Assembly (NCBI GenBank): GCA_037074705.1
Contig: CM073596.1
Location: forward strand, 29,982,001-30,046,000
DNA length: 64,000 bases
Source of the DNA: Zhengitettix transpicula
Taxonomy: Eukaryota; Arthropoda; Insecta; Orthoptera; Tetrigidae
Direction of reading: 5' to 3'
Shown: positions 47,770 to 60,950 of the stretch, in pieces
How the letters are laid out: the number at the start of each line of letters is the position of its first letter
Position numbering within the stretch: the stretch's first letter is position 1
Translations under genes and position numbers: made by a program
Notes under the pieces: generated by a model
Seen by the model: only the letters and a program-made list of their open reading frames with translations
Databases searched by the model: none
What the model was told of the DNA's origin: nothing

Positions 47770-47911
47770 GAGTTTTGTCAACTGACGATTGCCGTTGTGT
47801 CGCTATAGGCACCCCTTAGCACCTGAAGAAAGGAAACAAGGATCCGAGAAAAGTTGTGTGGTATATATATTATCACTTTTTTGTGTGAATTGGCTAACTT
47901 TCTTATTCAGA
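47770..47911 (+). repeat. Family D repeat, direct copy
   Basis: 'tttgtcaactgacgattgcc', 'cacctgaagaaaggaaacaa' and 'ttgtgtggtatatatattat' align with 47376-47512 in direct orientation, about 394 bp downstream. Confidence 0.8.
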
Positions 47912-47919
47912 GAAATGTT

Positions 47920-50368
47920 GGGTTGATGAAAAGTCAAAACATAATCGTCACATTCAAATCATCTTCTGCCTTCGAAATCCAACTGATATCATTCACACTC
48001 AATAAAATAAAATTTTGAAGAAAATAAAAAGTTAAACTACCGAATAAAAAATGAGAGAGCCTACGTTTTTACGTAAATAAACAGAAAAGTGTATCATCAA
48101 TCAATTTTTTAAACTTCCATTGACCCCCAAGAGGTACAACTGGACCCAGTTGGGAATCGCGATGGTATACAACAAAGATGGACTCCCAAGACAAATCAGG
48201 AGATTTTTAATTGTCAACCATCATTTGAAAAAGTGAAATCTAAGGTGGATGTTATTCATAGGCAAGTCAAACCTTGAGATCTCACGTGCAGGTTAGAAGA
48301 AAGAAGAAACTAAAACTAAGAAAAATCTGGAACGTAGCAGACCCAAGCCCAATCCTATCAATAGTAGACAAATGATCACGTCAAAAGCTACCCCTAACAT
48401 TAAGAACCGTGCACCATATTTTCATTCCCGGATGAAGGATGAGTAACCATCTAGTATACGCATACGTTCCAACTCTCAACTTTCAGATTTCGAAGCTGAA
48501 TCACGCGGCGGTCGATATAAACCTATTCATCAACTGGAAAGTGGCCTCACATGAAGCAATAACGTGTAATGATATTACAATAAGTATGTAGGTTAAATTA
48601 ATTCAACTATAGGTCTGAGTAGAAAGCAAACGTGTCGGATAGCAGTTGAGAGAAACTCCGTTGTACCCTGCAATGCTTCTCTGGCTGCCATTGCAGTAAA
48701 GAATATACGTAGTTAAAGAGTTAGTAAAATTTATCACCGATGACGTCACTATAGAACCAGTTTCTCGCGGAGGTGTAAGAGGTTGAGTATCATTCTGCGA
48801 AAATTACGAAAATAGTTGCATTATTTAAAGAAGAAAAAAAGATGATTTCATACACAACAGATAATGTGTGCAACGAATTATTCCTCTGTATATTCAAAGT
48901 TTCAACGACAACGATATTCCATAGACCACACCGAGAATTGTGCAGAATAAACCATGAATTCAAGATAAAATTATTTACAGAAGCTTGATTTTTAATAAAG
49001 CTGTAATTCTGTCAATGTATTAAAACGATATGACTGAGTAAAATATTTTTTCTTCTTTTTAATTCGTTCCAACATGACTCGGCATCATTGCTTCATATCT
49101 AGAAACAACACGTTTAATAATATCACACATAAACATGAAATAAAATAAGTCGATTTTCACATTTTACATGGAATTTGCCTTCATTTATCGTGGCTCTTGT
49201 TAAAAACATGCTGAACCACAGAATTGATTTGCCGAGGAATCAATGAACTATTGTTATTAATATGTTGATTCCGGAATTCATAAACTTCTAATTTGCAAAT
49301 TACACTACAAGATTCTTGTCCGAATGGCTTATTTGAATTTTAATTAGTTTCAACTTCAGTTATTACAATCTATGATAATTTGTATTCTGATATTTATAGA
49401 TAAATGTTTTTGCCTTTATATGCCTGATGACGATCCACATCATGACAGATAAAAATGTTTTTTTTCTAATCAAAGTTTATTTAAATATATACCTGCTTGG
49501 CTGTCCATTTCTGCAACTAAACTTAATTTCTTAATTATTTTGACTCTGAGGAGTCTCTTTCGGGAATGAATCGCACGATCAGACACCATATAATTTGTGG
49601 AATTAACATATATGGTTTATTGGACTAGTACTGTGCTTCAAAACTAGGATCAAGGCAGACGGGATGGGAAGGGGTAAGTCGTCTTTGCCCTGATCGCTGA
49701 ACCCACGGGATGGCTAACGGTCGCGCTGAGCACAGTCGCTATACACACGTTCTCGAGAAATTAGATATAGATAAGGAAGAGAGGAAGGAGTGATAGACTG
49801 AAAATTCAAACTACACAGCTCTGTGCGTCTTCAGGCTGTAAGAGGCATCAGTTCGTAAATATAGGTGCCAGTCCGTAAACCTTACAGAAAAGACTAACTC
49901 GATTTATCCCAGCCCAGAAAGACAAATTTTTTGCCGATGTTTATTGTGTCTGAGTGACAAGCTAGATCTAATTTCCCTCTTTACCATATATTTCTATTCC
50001 AAAACAGGCAACGGAACACCCGAACAATATTATCCCAGTATGAAATCCGCCACAATCATTATATTGAAAGAGTAGAAAATATTGAAAGCAGAGACCCTGT
50101 ATAATTAATAGAATTTGAATTACATGGTTAGTAGCAAGAGTCTTGTCTCAAGAAAAACTAAGCTGTTTATTACATAACATAGGCATTCTAAAGAGGGATA
50201 AAGAGGCAAAATGAAATAGTGTTTTAATCCAAATTATAGATATTATTTGTTTTTCAAATAATTTGGATAATGGGGTAAAAGCTTCGCTTGGCAAATTTCA
50301 CTGACAATTTGAAATATATATTGTAATAATCAAAATTTATTATTATTAAACTTAAATTATTACAAATT
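47920..50368. other. Non-coding region ending in a probable LTR
   Basis: No coding sequence was recognised. The last few hundred bases before 50369 are probably a long terminal repeat because of the primer binding site that follows, but its 5' end could not be fixed: no second LTR copy was recognised in the window. Confidence 0.4.
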
Positions 50369-50386
50369 TGGCGCCCAACGTGGGGC
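50369..50386 (+). mobile_element. LTR-retroelement primer binding site (tRNA-Lys type)
   Basis: The 18-mer tggcgcccaacgtggggc is the classical primer binding site complementary to the 3' end of a tRNA-Lys (the Lys1,2 type). Immediately before it the sequence ends acaaatt; a ..AATT end followed directly by TGGCGCCCAAC is typical of gypsy/errantivirus-like insect elements. Downstream DNA is AT-rich without a gag or pol frame, so this is a remnant or a truncated element. Confidence 0.75.
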
Positions 50387-51792
50387 TCGTCTTCAGTTAA
50401 TTTAAATTTAATAATCTTTGATTATTATAATATGCATATTGAATATTTTATTAGAACTGTAAATATTATATTATACCCTTAGTATAGTTAAAGAATTATT
50501 ATTTTGGATATTATTAATATATTTTACTTGTGTTGGACAGGGAAATTTGTTCCCGAATTTTAGTATTTTTATGTTAACTTCTAATTATTTACAATTGTAG
50601 CATCTAATTATTATATTGTAATTTTATGTATTGACGTATCCAATTTCCTCATACGATGACTAATGGAATAAAATAAATCAAATCAAAAAATAACCGCGTA
50701 CGTTATTTCAGAATTATAGATCAGAAATGTTGAGTAATTTTGGGTAGCCTATATGCTACCTGTTCGACCTAGTCCAATAAATCCATACGCAGAGAAACTG
50801 GTACCAGTGTAGTGAAGTTAGACGGCTACAGAGAATCGATATAACCATTCTCAAATCTGCAGAATTATCCTCGTCACAAAGCGGCAGCTGGGTCCTTGAA
50901 GGATAAAAGCTACTACTCACGCCTTCTGCTCGAAGCAAAAATTTTTCTCCAAGCCTGTCGGGGTTTCCCCTTGGAACAAAGTCAAGCTGACCTTGCACCA
51001 TCATGATGGAGCTGACCGATCCAGGTATTTGCTCTTTCACTTCCCTCAATTAACTTGCGGCAGTGAGGAAACGAACACCGACCAGCAGGGACTGATCCTA
51101 GCATTCGTTTATTATTTATCTCTTGACTCGCAACAGAACACTCGTTTCTTATGGAGATGAATATCACACTAATCTGCTTTTACTCAGTATTTAATATTTA
51201 CAAATACGTAGGTCGTAATTTAAGAGTAAAGTCGACGTTCGCAAAATACAGGAATCCTGCAACAGAGATACTGGTTTTTATTACGTCGCGTCTGAGTCGC
51301 CCAGCAGCTCGTCTTCCCACTGTAACTGATCTGTAGGAGATAGTGTTGCCGCGACAACGACGTGTTCAAACCCTTCTTCGAACACCACATGTAACGATTA
51401 ACGTTGTACTCAACTTACACAGTTCACTGTTAAACGATGGCGTGTCACGAAATAATAAATATCGTCCACCAGAGAAACACAGAAGCTGCCGTTTCTAATG
51501 ACAACTAAAGCTTCCATTATCCAAGGTTTATAAAAAGAGGTTTCCAGATATTACAGATTTTGTTTTAAGTATTTAAGGCCGTTGACACGAAACCAGTAAC
51601 TGGGAAATTGGGTTCTCAAACTGTCCAGTGAGAATCTAATCAGTTGACGGATCCAAAAGTTATTTGAATTAACAATAGATGTTGGCCCTAGACGATGATT
51701 GAGCCTTAGTATTTAAATATGTTTTTTTTAATATACAGAAAAATTTTTAATCCGAAGATTTTACAATTGTGATACATTGATTACGTTAAAAT
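50387..51792. other. Region after the primer binding site; no gag/pol seen
   Basis: 50387-50700 is AT-rich with no long frame. At 50756-51049 a minus-strand frame of 97 codons contains VSSIMMVQGQLDFVPRGNPD and GEKFLLRAEGVSSSFYPSR. It has coding-like composition but no recognised family and runs opposite to the primer binding site. Confidence 0.35.
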
Positions 51793-52100
51793 GTTAAAAT
51801 TAACTTGAAGAAATGTAGTTGCTTCTTGACCGAGTAGTTGAAGAGGAAGTTATGAATTATTTATATATATATATCCTTCTGAGGGGTTTAGGTGGAGGAG
51901 GATGGGATTCTATATTTGAGATAATGGGATTGAGGTGGTGGAGATTTCTATTACGTTGGATTAGGGCGGTTTGAGTTATGGTTGTTTGGGTTGAGGGAAT
52001 ATTTGGGTCATTGTGGATTCTAGAGTTAGTAACGTACCAAGGACAGTTAGTTATAAAGCGGAATATTTTATTTTGGGTTATTTGAATTTTATTTATGTGG
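51793..52100 (-). pseudogene. Jockey-clade LINE 3' tail, second copy
   Basis: The minus strand reads HINKIQITQNKIFRFITNCP, then WYVTNSRIHNDPNIPSTQ and, near the end, [11 protein letters not shown]. It corresponds to the last part of the copy at 24243-24948. Both share a short TA run and the 3' tail 'ataacttcctcttcaactac ... agaagcaacta'. Only the last ~300 bp are present, as expected for 5'-truncated target-primed insertion. Confidence 0.85.
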
Positions 52101-53727
52101 TAAATATGTTACGAGTGTATTTCCGTTACACTACAGTATTGTTATGGACGACATAACTAGTTTGTTTTCGTTGGAAAGCCGTGTTAACACTTGCTTGCAA
52201 ATTTCCAAGGCAAGCGCGTGCTGGAAAAGAGTCCTAACGAAGTTAGAGATCTGATGGAGACCAGAACAAGAAAGTGTAATAAATTAAAAATATTTTCTGA
52301 AAATATAAAAAGGCTGTGTTATTTATTCCTCAATTTTGTCTTCTTAATCTAGTTAGTATAACAAAAATATTGTAATAAATTAAAAATTATATATGCGTTT
52401 GATAATTTAATAATTTATTCAATTATAATTAAATTTAATATAGAAAATAGCTATACAATTATAAATTATTCATGAAACGAATAATGGCTCAGTAGTTTTA
52501 ATTATGAAAACTCTAATTCCCAGTGGATGGCGGGCTAAAAACGTTTTATTTTACTTTAATTGGTAGGTTACTTAACCGGCAAAACATATATTTTATTTAG
52601 CGATAACTGATGCGAATTTTCTTAGAGTTCCAGAAGTCTATTTGCCGTCAGGTAACAAGACTGTTATACAGGTCACAAGATGAATGTGATCCGGCTTCAA
52701 TAAATATAGCAGCATTTGGGGATCAAAAGCGGCTCCTCACATAAAGAAAATGTGACACGAATAAAAGAAGCTCCGTTGTTTACTAGAAACTCAAATCTTC
52801 ACAAATCTCGGGACAAGAAGTAATTCGGAAACCAAGGACCAATGATAAAGAACTCACCACGGCCTGAAAAGGAACTCGCCTGGGCCTATTGGACGATAAA
52901 TCTCTAATTTTAATTAATTGTTACTATTAACGAAGTTATGAACAGACATGCCATTTTTTTTAAAAAATGTACATCACTCCCACCGTTTAGCATAGAATTC
53001 AACATTTATATTCCTTATAGCTTTGTCCCCGTGAATTTTTTCCCTGAATTTTGATGGTTACATTAGTAAGAAATTAATATTCAGAGCTCTGATATTTAGA
53101 AATAACATGGCCTGCCAATCTTTTGCTTGTTCATGAAGTTTTAAATTGCTCATTGTTCCTTCTGTATTCGAATGTAATCTAATTAATAGACCAAAAAAAA
53201 GCAGGTGATGAAAGATCTGCTGAATACCGAAGCAGTAATTTATAATTCGCAAAACGGTAGCGAACTCCGTAGAAAAAAAAATATTATTTTGTACTGATGA
53301 ATGGACTGTAAATTAATATTGTATCCTCACTAACAACAAATCCAGGCCGTGAAAAATGGTTCATAATTAATTTCGGCTTGACTCTCGATTTAGCATGTTG
53401 ATTCGAAAAAACGCTAGATCTTCGTCAAAATATTTACGGCGGAAGTAAACACTGGCGATAACGCACTTGTTTTTGTTTCCATTCCGAACATCAACAAAAA
53501 TTAGATTATTGTTTATTTATCTGCTAAATTAAGTCTTGCACGTAATTATAATTATGTATAAACGATGTAGTGATGTGTATAGTACAGAGGGTAAACAGTT
53601 GATTCATATTAAGAGATTTTTACTTTTATTTCGTCTGTGTGTCCTTGTTTCCGTTCCGTATAGAGCAATATTCCAAACACAGGTGATTGTCAAATTTTTA
53701 TAAAGCGGAATTCATGTTCATTACCAA
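52101..53727. other. Non-coding AT-rich region
   Basis: No recognised repeat with another copy in the window; short frames lack domains. Confidence 0.5.
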
Positions 53728-54481
53728 CTAGCTGGGTGACCCGAAAAGGTATTCAATTCTATATTAATCTTTAGTCATGAAGTGATTTAATCTAAATCTG
53801 AATGTTTCTAGTTACGTACACACTATCGATAGATAGTGCATTAATTTAACAGCTATAAAAAACGTTGAATTTTATTGCATCAATCCCAACAAACATACCT
53901 CCGAATTTCATTGCGAATAGAATACTTAAATATACTCACTTGAGTATTACAGTCTTCAGACCTTACGAAAGATTAAATTGATGAAATTCTTAGCGAGATT
54001 CAAAATGCAAACAAATAGTCGCCATATTCGAGTCTCTAATATTGCAGGAAAATTAACTTACACTTTCCGCAAGGATCGTAAAGTAATTCGTATTCTTCTT
54101 TATTATCATTCGATGGAATATTTCTGTATAAAATTATACTTTTTATTTAAAAAAAATATTTCTGCTTTATTTCATTCCTAATAAAGGAGTTATTTCCTTT
54201 GTTCGTTGCGTAGTAACGTCTTTCTCTCGCGTGACGTCATTGTCTCTTGGCGCGCAGTAATTTAATATTTAATGATCACGGTTTTTAATTATAATTCTTT
54301 CCACGTGTATGCTAGGCGTTTCTCACCCTCACAGTACCGTTTCTCGTGTTTTGAAGAATTTGTGTACCAATTTTTGTTGCAATCTATTCACGCTTTTAAA
54401 TTTGTATAGAAATTAACGTAAATACATACATACATACATACATACAAATATACATACTTTTTTATTATATAGATATAGATA
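53728..54481 (+). repeat. Interspersed repeat family E-like, diverged copy
   Basis: It starts actagctgggtgacccgaaa and ends with 'tgtaccaatttttgttgcaa', 'tttgtatagaaattaacg', a (CATA)n tail at 54424-54447 and 'tattatatagatatagatac'. Start and end resemble the family E copy at 46021, but the body differs, so it may be a related subfamily or contain inserted sequence. Confidence 0.6.
54424..54447. repeat. (CATA)n microsatellite at the repeat tail
   Basis: Catacata-type tetranucleotide run at the 3' end of the family E-like element. Confidence 0.9.
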
Positions 54482-55844
54482 CTTTTTTTTTTTCATAAAT
54501 ACTACATTCTGTGATTTATTTGGTGCAATGCACGTTATTCGGGACCAGTCTTCCCAAATACTGAAAGTAGAAGACAGGTTCACAGTGCTTTTAGTATTTT
54601 ATCGTCAGCAGGTTTTTTTTTCTTGTGGTGTACAGAATCCTGACATCCTCTCTGGTGGAATAAATACGTGATCCAATTTATCGAAGCCTGATCCCGAACT
54701 CAGAATCTGCCATTCTCTTCGCAACATTTCTCGAAGTTTTTTTTGTGAGGTCTAACCCCAGCTTTATCCATCTCTTTCAGCATATTTTTCTCTGGATTTA
54801 TGTGACGAATAAATATCACGTAAGGAATAAACATTTTAAAGGACGACGCAGCTTTAAAGCAGTGGAGTTATGACGTAACCGTGTGTGTATGTGCATGTAC
54901 TGTGACAGAATGTTTCCAGCCGCGTACTCTGAAAACGATGTAAAGTTTCCTTCAGGTGATGTGACAAAGCCGGTCGAAGATAAGATAGGACTCGCTAACA
55001 ACCACGCCTCTACACGGATACAGCTTCATGAACCAATTTCAGAGAGTGAAAGTTAACCACAGTCACTTCCAAGTTGTGATAGAGTAAATGCATACACGCA
55101 CAATAATAGATAGCATAAAAATGAATCTGTAAAATTCTGGTTTATTAAAAGAATTAGGCTAGAGAACCATGCTTGTTAATTAAATAAATTGCTATCCAAA
55201 TAAACAGACAATTAAGAATAATATCTTAAGAAAACAAACATTGTATTTCTTATAAATCTTCTTGATCTGATTGCATTTCCTGCTACATACGACAAACTAA
55301 GGGGTCAATATCTGTATCAAAGAAAAATGTCGAAATCGAGTTCCCTATTGATAAACAATCTGTAGTTTCTAAACATATTACTAATTATACTCATACTTAC
55401 GATTGGCACGACGTTCAGTTTGTAGATCAATATGATATATTATGATATCAGACATATCTAAGGCCCATAAAATATTATTGTAATTTCTTTGTTTTTTGAT
55501 TTTCCATTGTCAGCCGTAATTTTTAATTTGAATATTTATGACACATGACGAAAGCCACAACTGCTGGCAGAAAGGCAAAGTTGTGGTTTTGGTAACATCT
55601 TAATATGTTATTCTTGTACGTTTATTTGCCTAACATTTAATTTAATTAATATCTTAAGAGACGTACAATTATCTGTCATTATGCTGGTTATTCTCAAACA
55701 TCACGAAAAATAACGTTCCTTAGGCCCACGAATACCAAAAAAATTAAATCTCGTAACAGACCTTTACGACTTGAAATTGATTTCGTATCCTGTCTACACA
55801 TCCCAACCCGCTGTTTCAATATTCAGTATTTTATTCAATACTGC

Positions 55845-56095
55845 GGTCGCAGCCTTGCCTTCTCCGTGCCTTGACAAGTTTAGGAGGCAGCTAGCCGACT
55901 GTTCCAATGGGAACAGCCAACAACTCTTACCGTAAGCTCAAGGTCTTCGACCCTCGAACATACACTTCTCAACCTTCGTTCAAAAACGGAGAGACGAAAA
56001 GGCAAACCCAAAGGTAGCCCTCTCCGTCTCTCCAGAAAGGTTCTACCTGCGAGAGCCAAGCTACCACAGGCTAGACCGCGAGAAAATTGTATGAT
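55845..56095 (+). repeat. Interspersed repeat family B, copy 3 (3' part, diverged)
   Basis: It shares the distal part of the family: 'ggaggcagctagccgactgt', 'ccaatgggaacagccaac', 'cgaacatacacttctcaa'. It then runs into a unique segment with a small inverted repeat of cggagagacg. The relation to copies at 57773 and 61955 is clear over about 130 bp; the rest is uncertain. Confidence 0.65.
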
Positions 56096-57772
56096 ATTAA
56101 AGTTTCATAAATTAACAGGATTTGATGTTGAATTCTTAAAATTCTAAACCATTACAAATTTATTCCAAAATAAATTCAGAAGTTTCCATATACGTTTTGA
56201 TATGATTCTGCAGGAATCAGAATTCATCGTTGGCCCCAAACGTAACAGGTAATTAATATACAAAAATTCGCTACATTAAATAGTACACAATTGACGGTGA
56301 CATCGAAACAATATAAATATTTCCGATTATTCTGAAGCATATTGACTAAGTTAGCAATTATAATAATCCGACTTATTTTTAAATAAATGCTAAAGTTAGG
56401 TATTGTAGATACGTTCTTATACAGTCAAGATCCCTTGAAAAAAAAATAACTTCAAAGTAATTTAACTTTTCTCATTGTTTATTCCCACATACGTTGATAA
56501 TGCGACATTAACACTTTGACTCACACCAACGCACTTTATCGGTAATTGCGACACAACTAAGGCTAATGAACTGATAAAATGCCAACTACTTCATAAACAC
56601 TGATACATTAATAAACGTGTTTCATTAAAAACAATCACACTGGAAGTGCAACGCGAAGATTTTTCAATTAAACTGCGATTTAGGAAGCAGGTGGAATTAG
56701 CTTTGCGGTATATGAATAAATGAACGGAATTCCTAGGTAGATCGGTGCCAGACAGTTCGATCCTGTTCGTAGAAGACACGGAGTTTAAAACCCAGACTCC
56801 CAGTTGCCATCTGAAAAAAAAAACCCTAGCTACTAAATTTGGTGGCAACGATTAGTTGGATTCGTTGAAGAAAATTGTGATTGGAAGATGATACGAACCG
56901 AAGTAAATATTTGAGGCGTGACATGAAACGGCCCAAGTTTAAAAAATCTGCAGACAACAAGAGGGAACTTTTGGTTGTTTTTTTTAAAAACAGCTAAATA
57001 GTAGAGTGAGACCAAAGTTTTTATGGAGAGATTTTTGAGGTTCAGTTTTCGAACAGAGAAGATCATGTGGAGTTAGAAGTTGATCTGTGACCAGTTTATC
57101 TATTGAAGGAAGTTGATATGTTGATGTCGGGAAGGACGACGTAATAATCATAAGTTCACCTACGCGGAAGATGTGGTCCTGGCCTGCTTTCCGAAAAAAA
57201 AATATCCCTTACCGTTCCACTACTGGTGTTTGACCTGTAGCAAGAGCGAACCACAGAGACGCGTACTTTCGATCCCAGTTAATCAAGAGTAGGCAGTATG
57301 CTTTACGGACTTAATATTGTGTAAATTTCTAGTCTCATGCTGGGTTTAATAATTTTTTTGTAAATAATATTTTCATAGATTAAATCCATTACTATTTTTA
57401 AAACGATTGTTTTATTTTTAAACGAAAGCTAAGACTAAACAAACAATAATTAATTTACATATTTGAATTTCTACTTCTTCAAACATAATATTTATCGAGA
57501 GAGAGGATTAGGAGGAAAGTCAAAACAGTTTTGATTGATAAATCTTCCTTTAGGAATATTACAGGTAATTCTTCATACAGACGTGTGTATCCAATAGCCC
57601 ATCAACTACTAGTTTAATATAAAAAATATTTAAATTAAATAATAGTTTTGTCTCTACATGTGTCTTTATTACTTTGATCGCTTTTGACAATAAAACTGTC
57701 AAGCCGATTTCAATTAAACGCTTTTTCGCTGCTATATAGGGATTCTTAATAAACTGCCCTTTCTGTTTTCAG
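56096..57772. other. Non-coding region
   Basis: Short minus-strand frames at 56591-57066 have no domain; nothing else was recognised. Confidence 0.5.
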
Positions 57773-58188
57773 TAACAGGCTACATGAGGGTAATCCACAT
57801 GACAACTACCCCTTTAATAGCATAGGAAGGGATTTGAAAAGGGGGATACGGAAGGGTAGAGGAAGGTATACAAGGGTTAACTAGGGCCCCCGGGCTGTAT
57901 TTTAAGGATCCTCCCCGGCATTCGCCTAAAAGTGATGCAGGTAAAACCCTAGAAAACCTGCATCAGGTAGGTCGGACATTCCACGTCCTTCCGATGGAGA
58001 GAGAAGGGTTCGAAGTGGGGACGCAACATTCCCATCCCCATGTCTCGACCAGCTGGCCGACTGTTCCAATGGGAGCAAAGAAGAGCACTTACTGCGTGCC
58101 CAAGGTCTGAGATCCCGGAACATACACCTCTCAAAACAGGCAGAGGTGCCTCGGCCTGTGGGAACCTTACTTCAGAAACCAGAGAAAG
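57773..58188 (+). repeat. Interspersed repeat family B, near-complete copy
   Basis: This is the most complete copy, about 415 bp, from taacaggctacatgagggta to the shared end 'gtgggaaccttacttcagaa' plus 'accagaga'. An antisense frame of 60-65 codons crosses it, which is repeat-derived and not a gene of its own. Ends are set by comparison with the inverted copy at 61955-62383. Confidence 0.85.
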
Positions 58189-60489
58189 ATGAAATATTAC
58201 TTAAAGAAATTTAGGACTTCACAAAAATTGAACGATGTTGTTTGGAATTTTAACTGAAATTGTAATTCGTTTGGTGTGGTGACAGCGATTTTAAACGGAA
58301 TAATTACGAATAAATTTTGGTACAGAAATAAACTACGCGTCATTATCCTTCGTTTTTACACACGTTAAGTCGATTACAAAACTACGACAGAACATAAAGG
58401 AATAGAGAACAATGATACTCAATTGATATCGACTTTGTTATGACCCCATAAATTCCAATAGAAGCAAATCTATTGGTCTGATCCAGCAGAATGGAATGCG
58501 AGATAAGATCTAAAGAATCTTTTGTCACTTGATTTTGAATGCTACGATCCGTCTCTGATCATGACTCGGCATTTACGAAATGATGGATATTTGGAAAGGC
58601 AAACTCGTATGACTCATTTTTCCGATAATCAGGAAGATTTGTATAAACCTCACTGTATATGATCAAATAGCGTATGATTTCTCGGTGTATGGATTTAATA
58701 AAAGATTCTCGTCACAAGTCTTGGATATAATTGATCAAAATTGTCTGCACACCAGTCACCTGACGACGGCGGAGATGAATTTCGCTGAAACGTTGTGTCA
58801 AGAATATTTTATCACTGTATATGCTTGAAAACTCACTTGGTGCGAATATTTTCATACATCGGAACATTATTTTATTAACTAATTCGATAAGAAACATTAG
58901 AAATTTAATAGTTATATGTATCTGACGTTGAATTAATAAATAAGCCAGCCAAGACGTCAGAAACAATTTAATTAAAAAATTACACACAGTTTAGTTCATT
59001 TTTTTTGGAACCTCCTCAGTTGCATAAATATAGAAAGTCAAATTTGGTATAGATGAATTTCGAAAATTTGGATATGATTTATGCCCTGTAATTTTTAAAA
59101 AAAATATGAGTTTTGGAAGTAAATTTCAAAATACATGTTCTTTTCACGCAACAATTCAGTCGACTGCAATAAAAGGAACGAAACCTTGGGGTTTTTATTT
59201 TATTAAATTGTTTCAGTCATGTTGGTAGGTTTATTTATTCGTATGTTTGATACCCTATCAGGTGCTCTATTCGACAGTGTTCGAAAACATTACTGTATTA
59301 AAAGTATTACGTACGTTTTACTTCACTGAGGACGTTATGGAAATTATAATTCATGAATCGACAGTTGAGGCCCCACGACAATTATTAGAAACTTTCCCAC
59401 TATAACGAAAATATTTATAGATTTCCAATCTGCAGTGCAGTTCAGTGAAGTCAGCCGTAAAATCATTATATCAGTGAAAAGTTTTAGAAAACGCTACTCA
59501 GTTGGTGCTTTTTGCTTATTTTATCGCGTCCCTGCAGGTACCTTCAGCAACCTGGTGTGCCTCATTTGAAACGTACGTAAAGGCGTTGATTACATGCTAT
59601 CAAGTTTCATGCCTCTTTGTACAGAAGCTTTCTCCACCTTTCGAGGAAGCAGTGAATCTCTATATGCGCCTTTTGTCGCACATGTAGGCGGCGTTAAATT
59701 ACTACGCAGGTGTTTCGTGTTACACTTACACAAGACTCGATTCCGCGTATAAGAGGAGTTCCCCAACAAGTTACGAATGTGACCGTGTCAAAGTTCCATG
59801 CACAGGGAGTCACAAAATTAAATATTTTTTATGCGAATTCACACTCATTTTATTATAAAAAATAACTATATTTAAATATATGGCGTTTTAATAGAGATAA
59901 TTTTTTTTAGAGATTTAGAGATAATTACTTTATTTAATTTTCTGTACCAGGACTAACTAGTGCTTTTAAAAATTGACCGATTTCACAATATATAATTTTA
60001 AAACTCCCCGTACAAAAATAAATACTATTTATTAGCGGAGACGCTCAACAGTTCTGCTACCTATGTTGTTTACGCAAACATAATTCCACTTAAATATCAA
60101 CTATTGTAATTTAAATTAAATAATATTAATTAAATGATTTTTTATAACTCCTTTAATATGTGTATTGTCGGTCGCAGAGCTTTGGCGAAACAAGAATGTG
60201 GTTTGGGAGCTCGACCGATCATGGTCATAATAAGTCGAAATGGTCTTTAGAGTCTGGTTTTAGAGACCAGCCGAGTATAATCATAGCAAAATCTGTTCTT
60301 GCGAGTAACCAGGTTGCGGTCGAGCAAAGACTGGTTAATGAAAGTTCTTGAACAATTGTTGGAGAAGTGGCCGGTGGTCAGTGGGCCGGAATTTAGTGAA
60401 GTGAGCCGAAGTTGTGAACAGGGAATGGGCTGTTAAAACAAATTTTCTTGAAAAGACAAATCGTGAAGTGCATAAGTAATGTGGTACAC
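58189..60489. other. Non-coding region with one ribozyme-core-like motif
   Basis: 58752-58800 carries 'cacctgacgacggcggagat' and 'cgctgaaacgttgtgtcaag', similar to the core of family D repeats. The rest shows no recognised element or gene; the frame at 59502-59687 has no domain. Confidence 0.45.
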
Positions 60490-60950
60490 GAGCAGCTCTA
60501 ATAAACTGGTATGTAAAAATCTTCTATAAAAATGCGTACCGTACAATTTCTTTAAATTCCTGAAAAATTTACTGGATTTCAGATTTTTTTATATTAATTG
60601 TTATTGAAAATTTAATTATTATACTTTTGTAACTCTTGTAATTTCCATATAATTTGGTGATAATTGCAAATTACTGTAACTATTAGAGGTCCAATAAGCG
60701 ACCCTGAAGATTTGAGAGTTCATTAAAAGCTGTGGCTATTATTTAAAATATGTACTGAAATTAAATTATATACAAATTTGTATTCAATAATTTTTTATCT
60801 TTAAAAATGTTTTTATAATTCAGGGATAAATCCTATTAATTATAATTTCCTTCACAGTAATTGACGTCACAGTGTGGTTTTTATCATTTCCTTTGAATTT
60901 GAATATTACATTAATTGGTTTCAACGTACAAGCCATAAATAATCAAATAT
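60490..60950 (+). repeat. AT-rich interspersed repeat family C, copy 3
   Basis: It contains 'ggtatgtaaaaatcttctat', 'ctattagaggtccaataagc', 'gaccctgaagatttgagag' and 'cagtgtggtttttatcattt', matching the reverse complement of 33525-33970 in order. Edges are approximate. Confidence 0.7.

Noticed and set aside
57926..58134. Minus-strand frames in the 58-kb region
   Set aside because: Antisense to a family B repeat copy, with the same frame partly present in other copies; not a gene.
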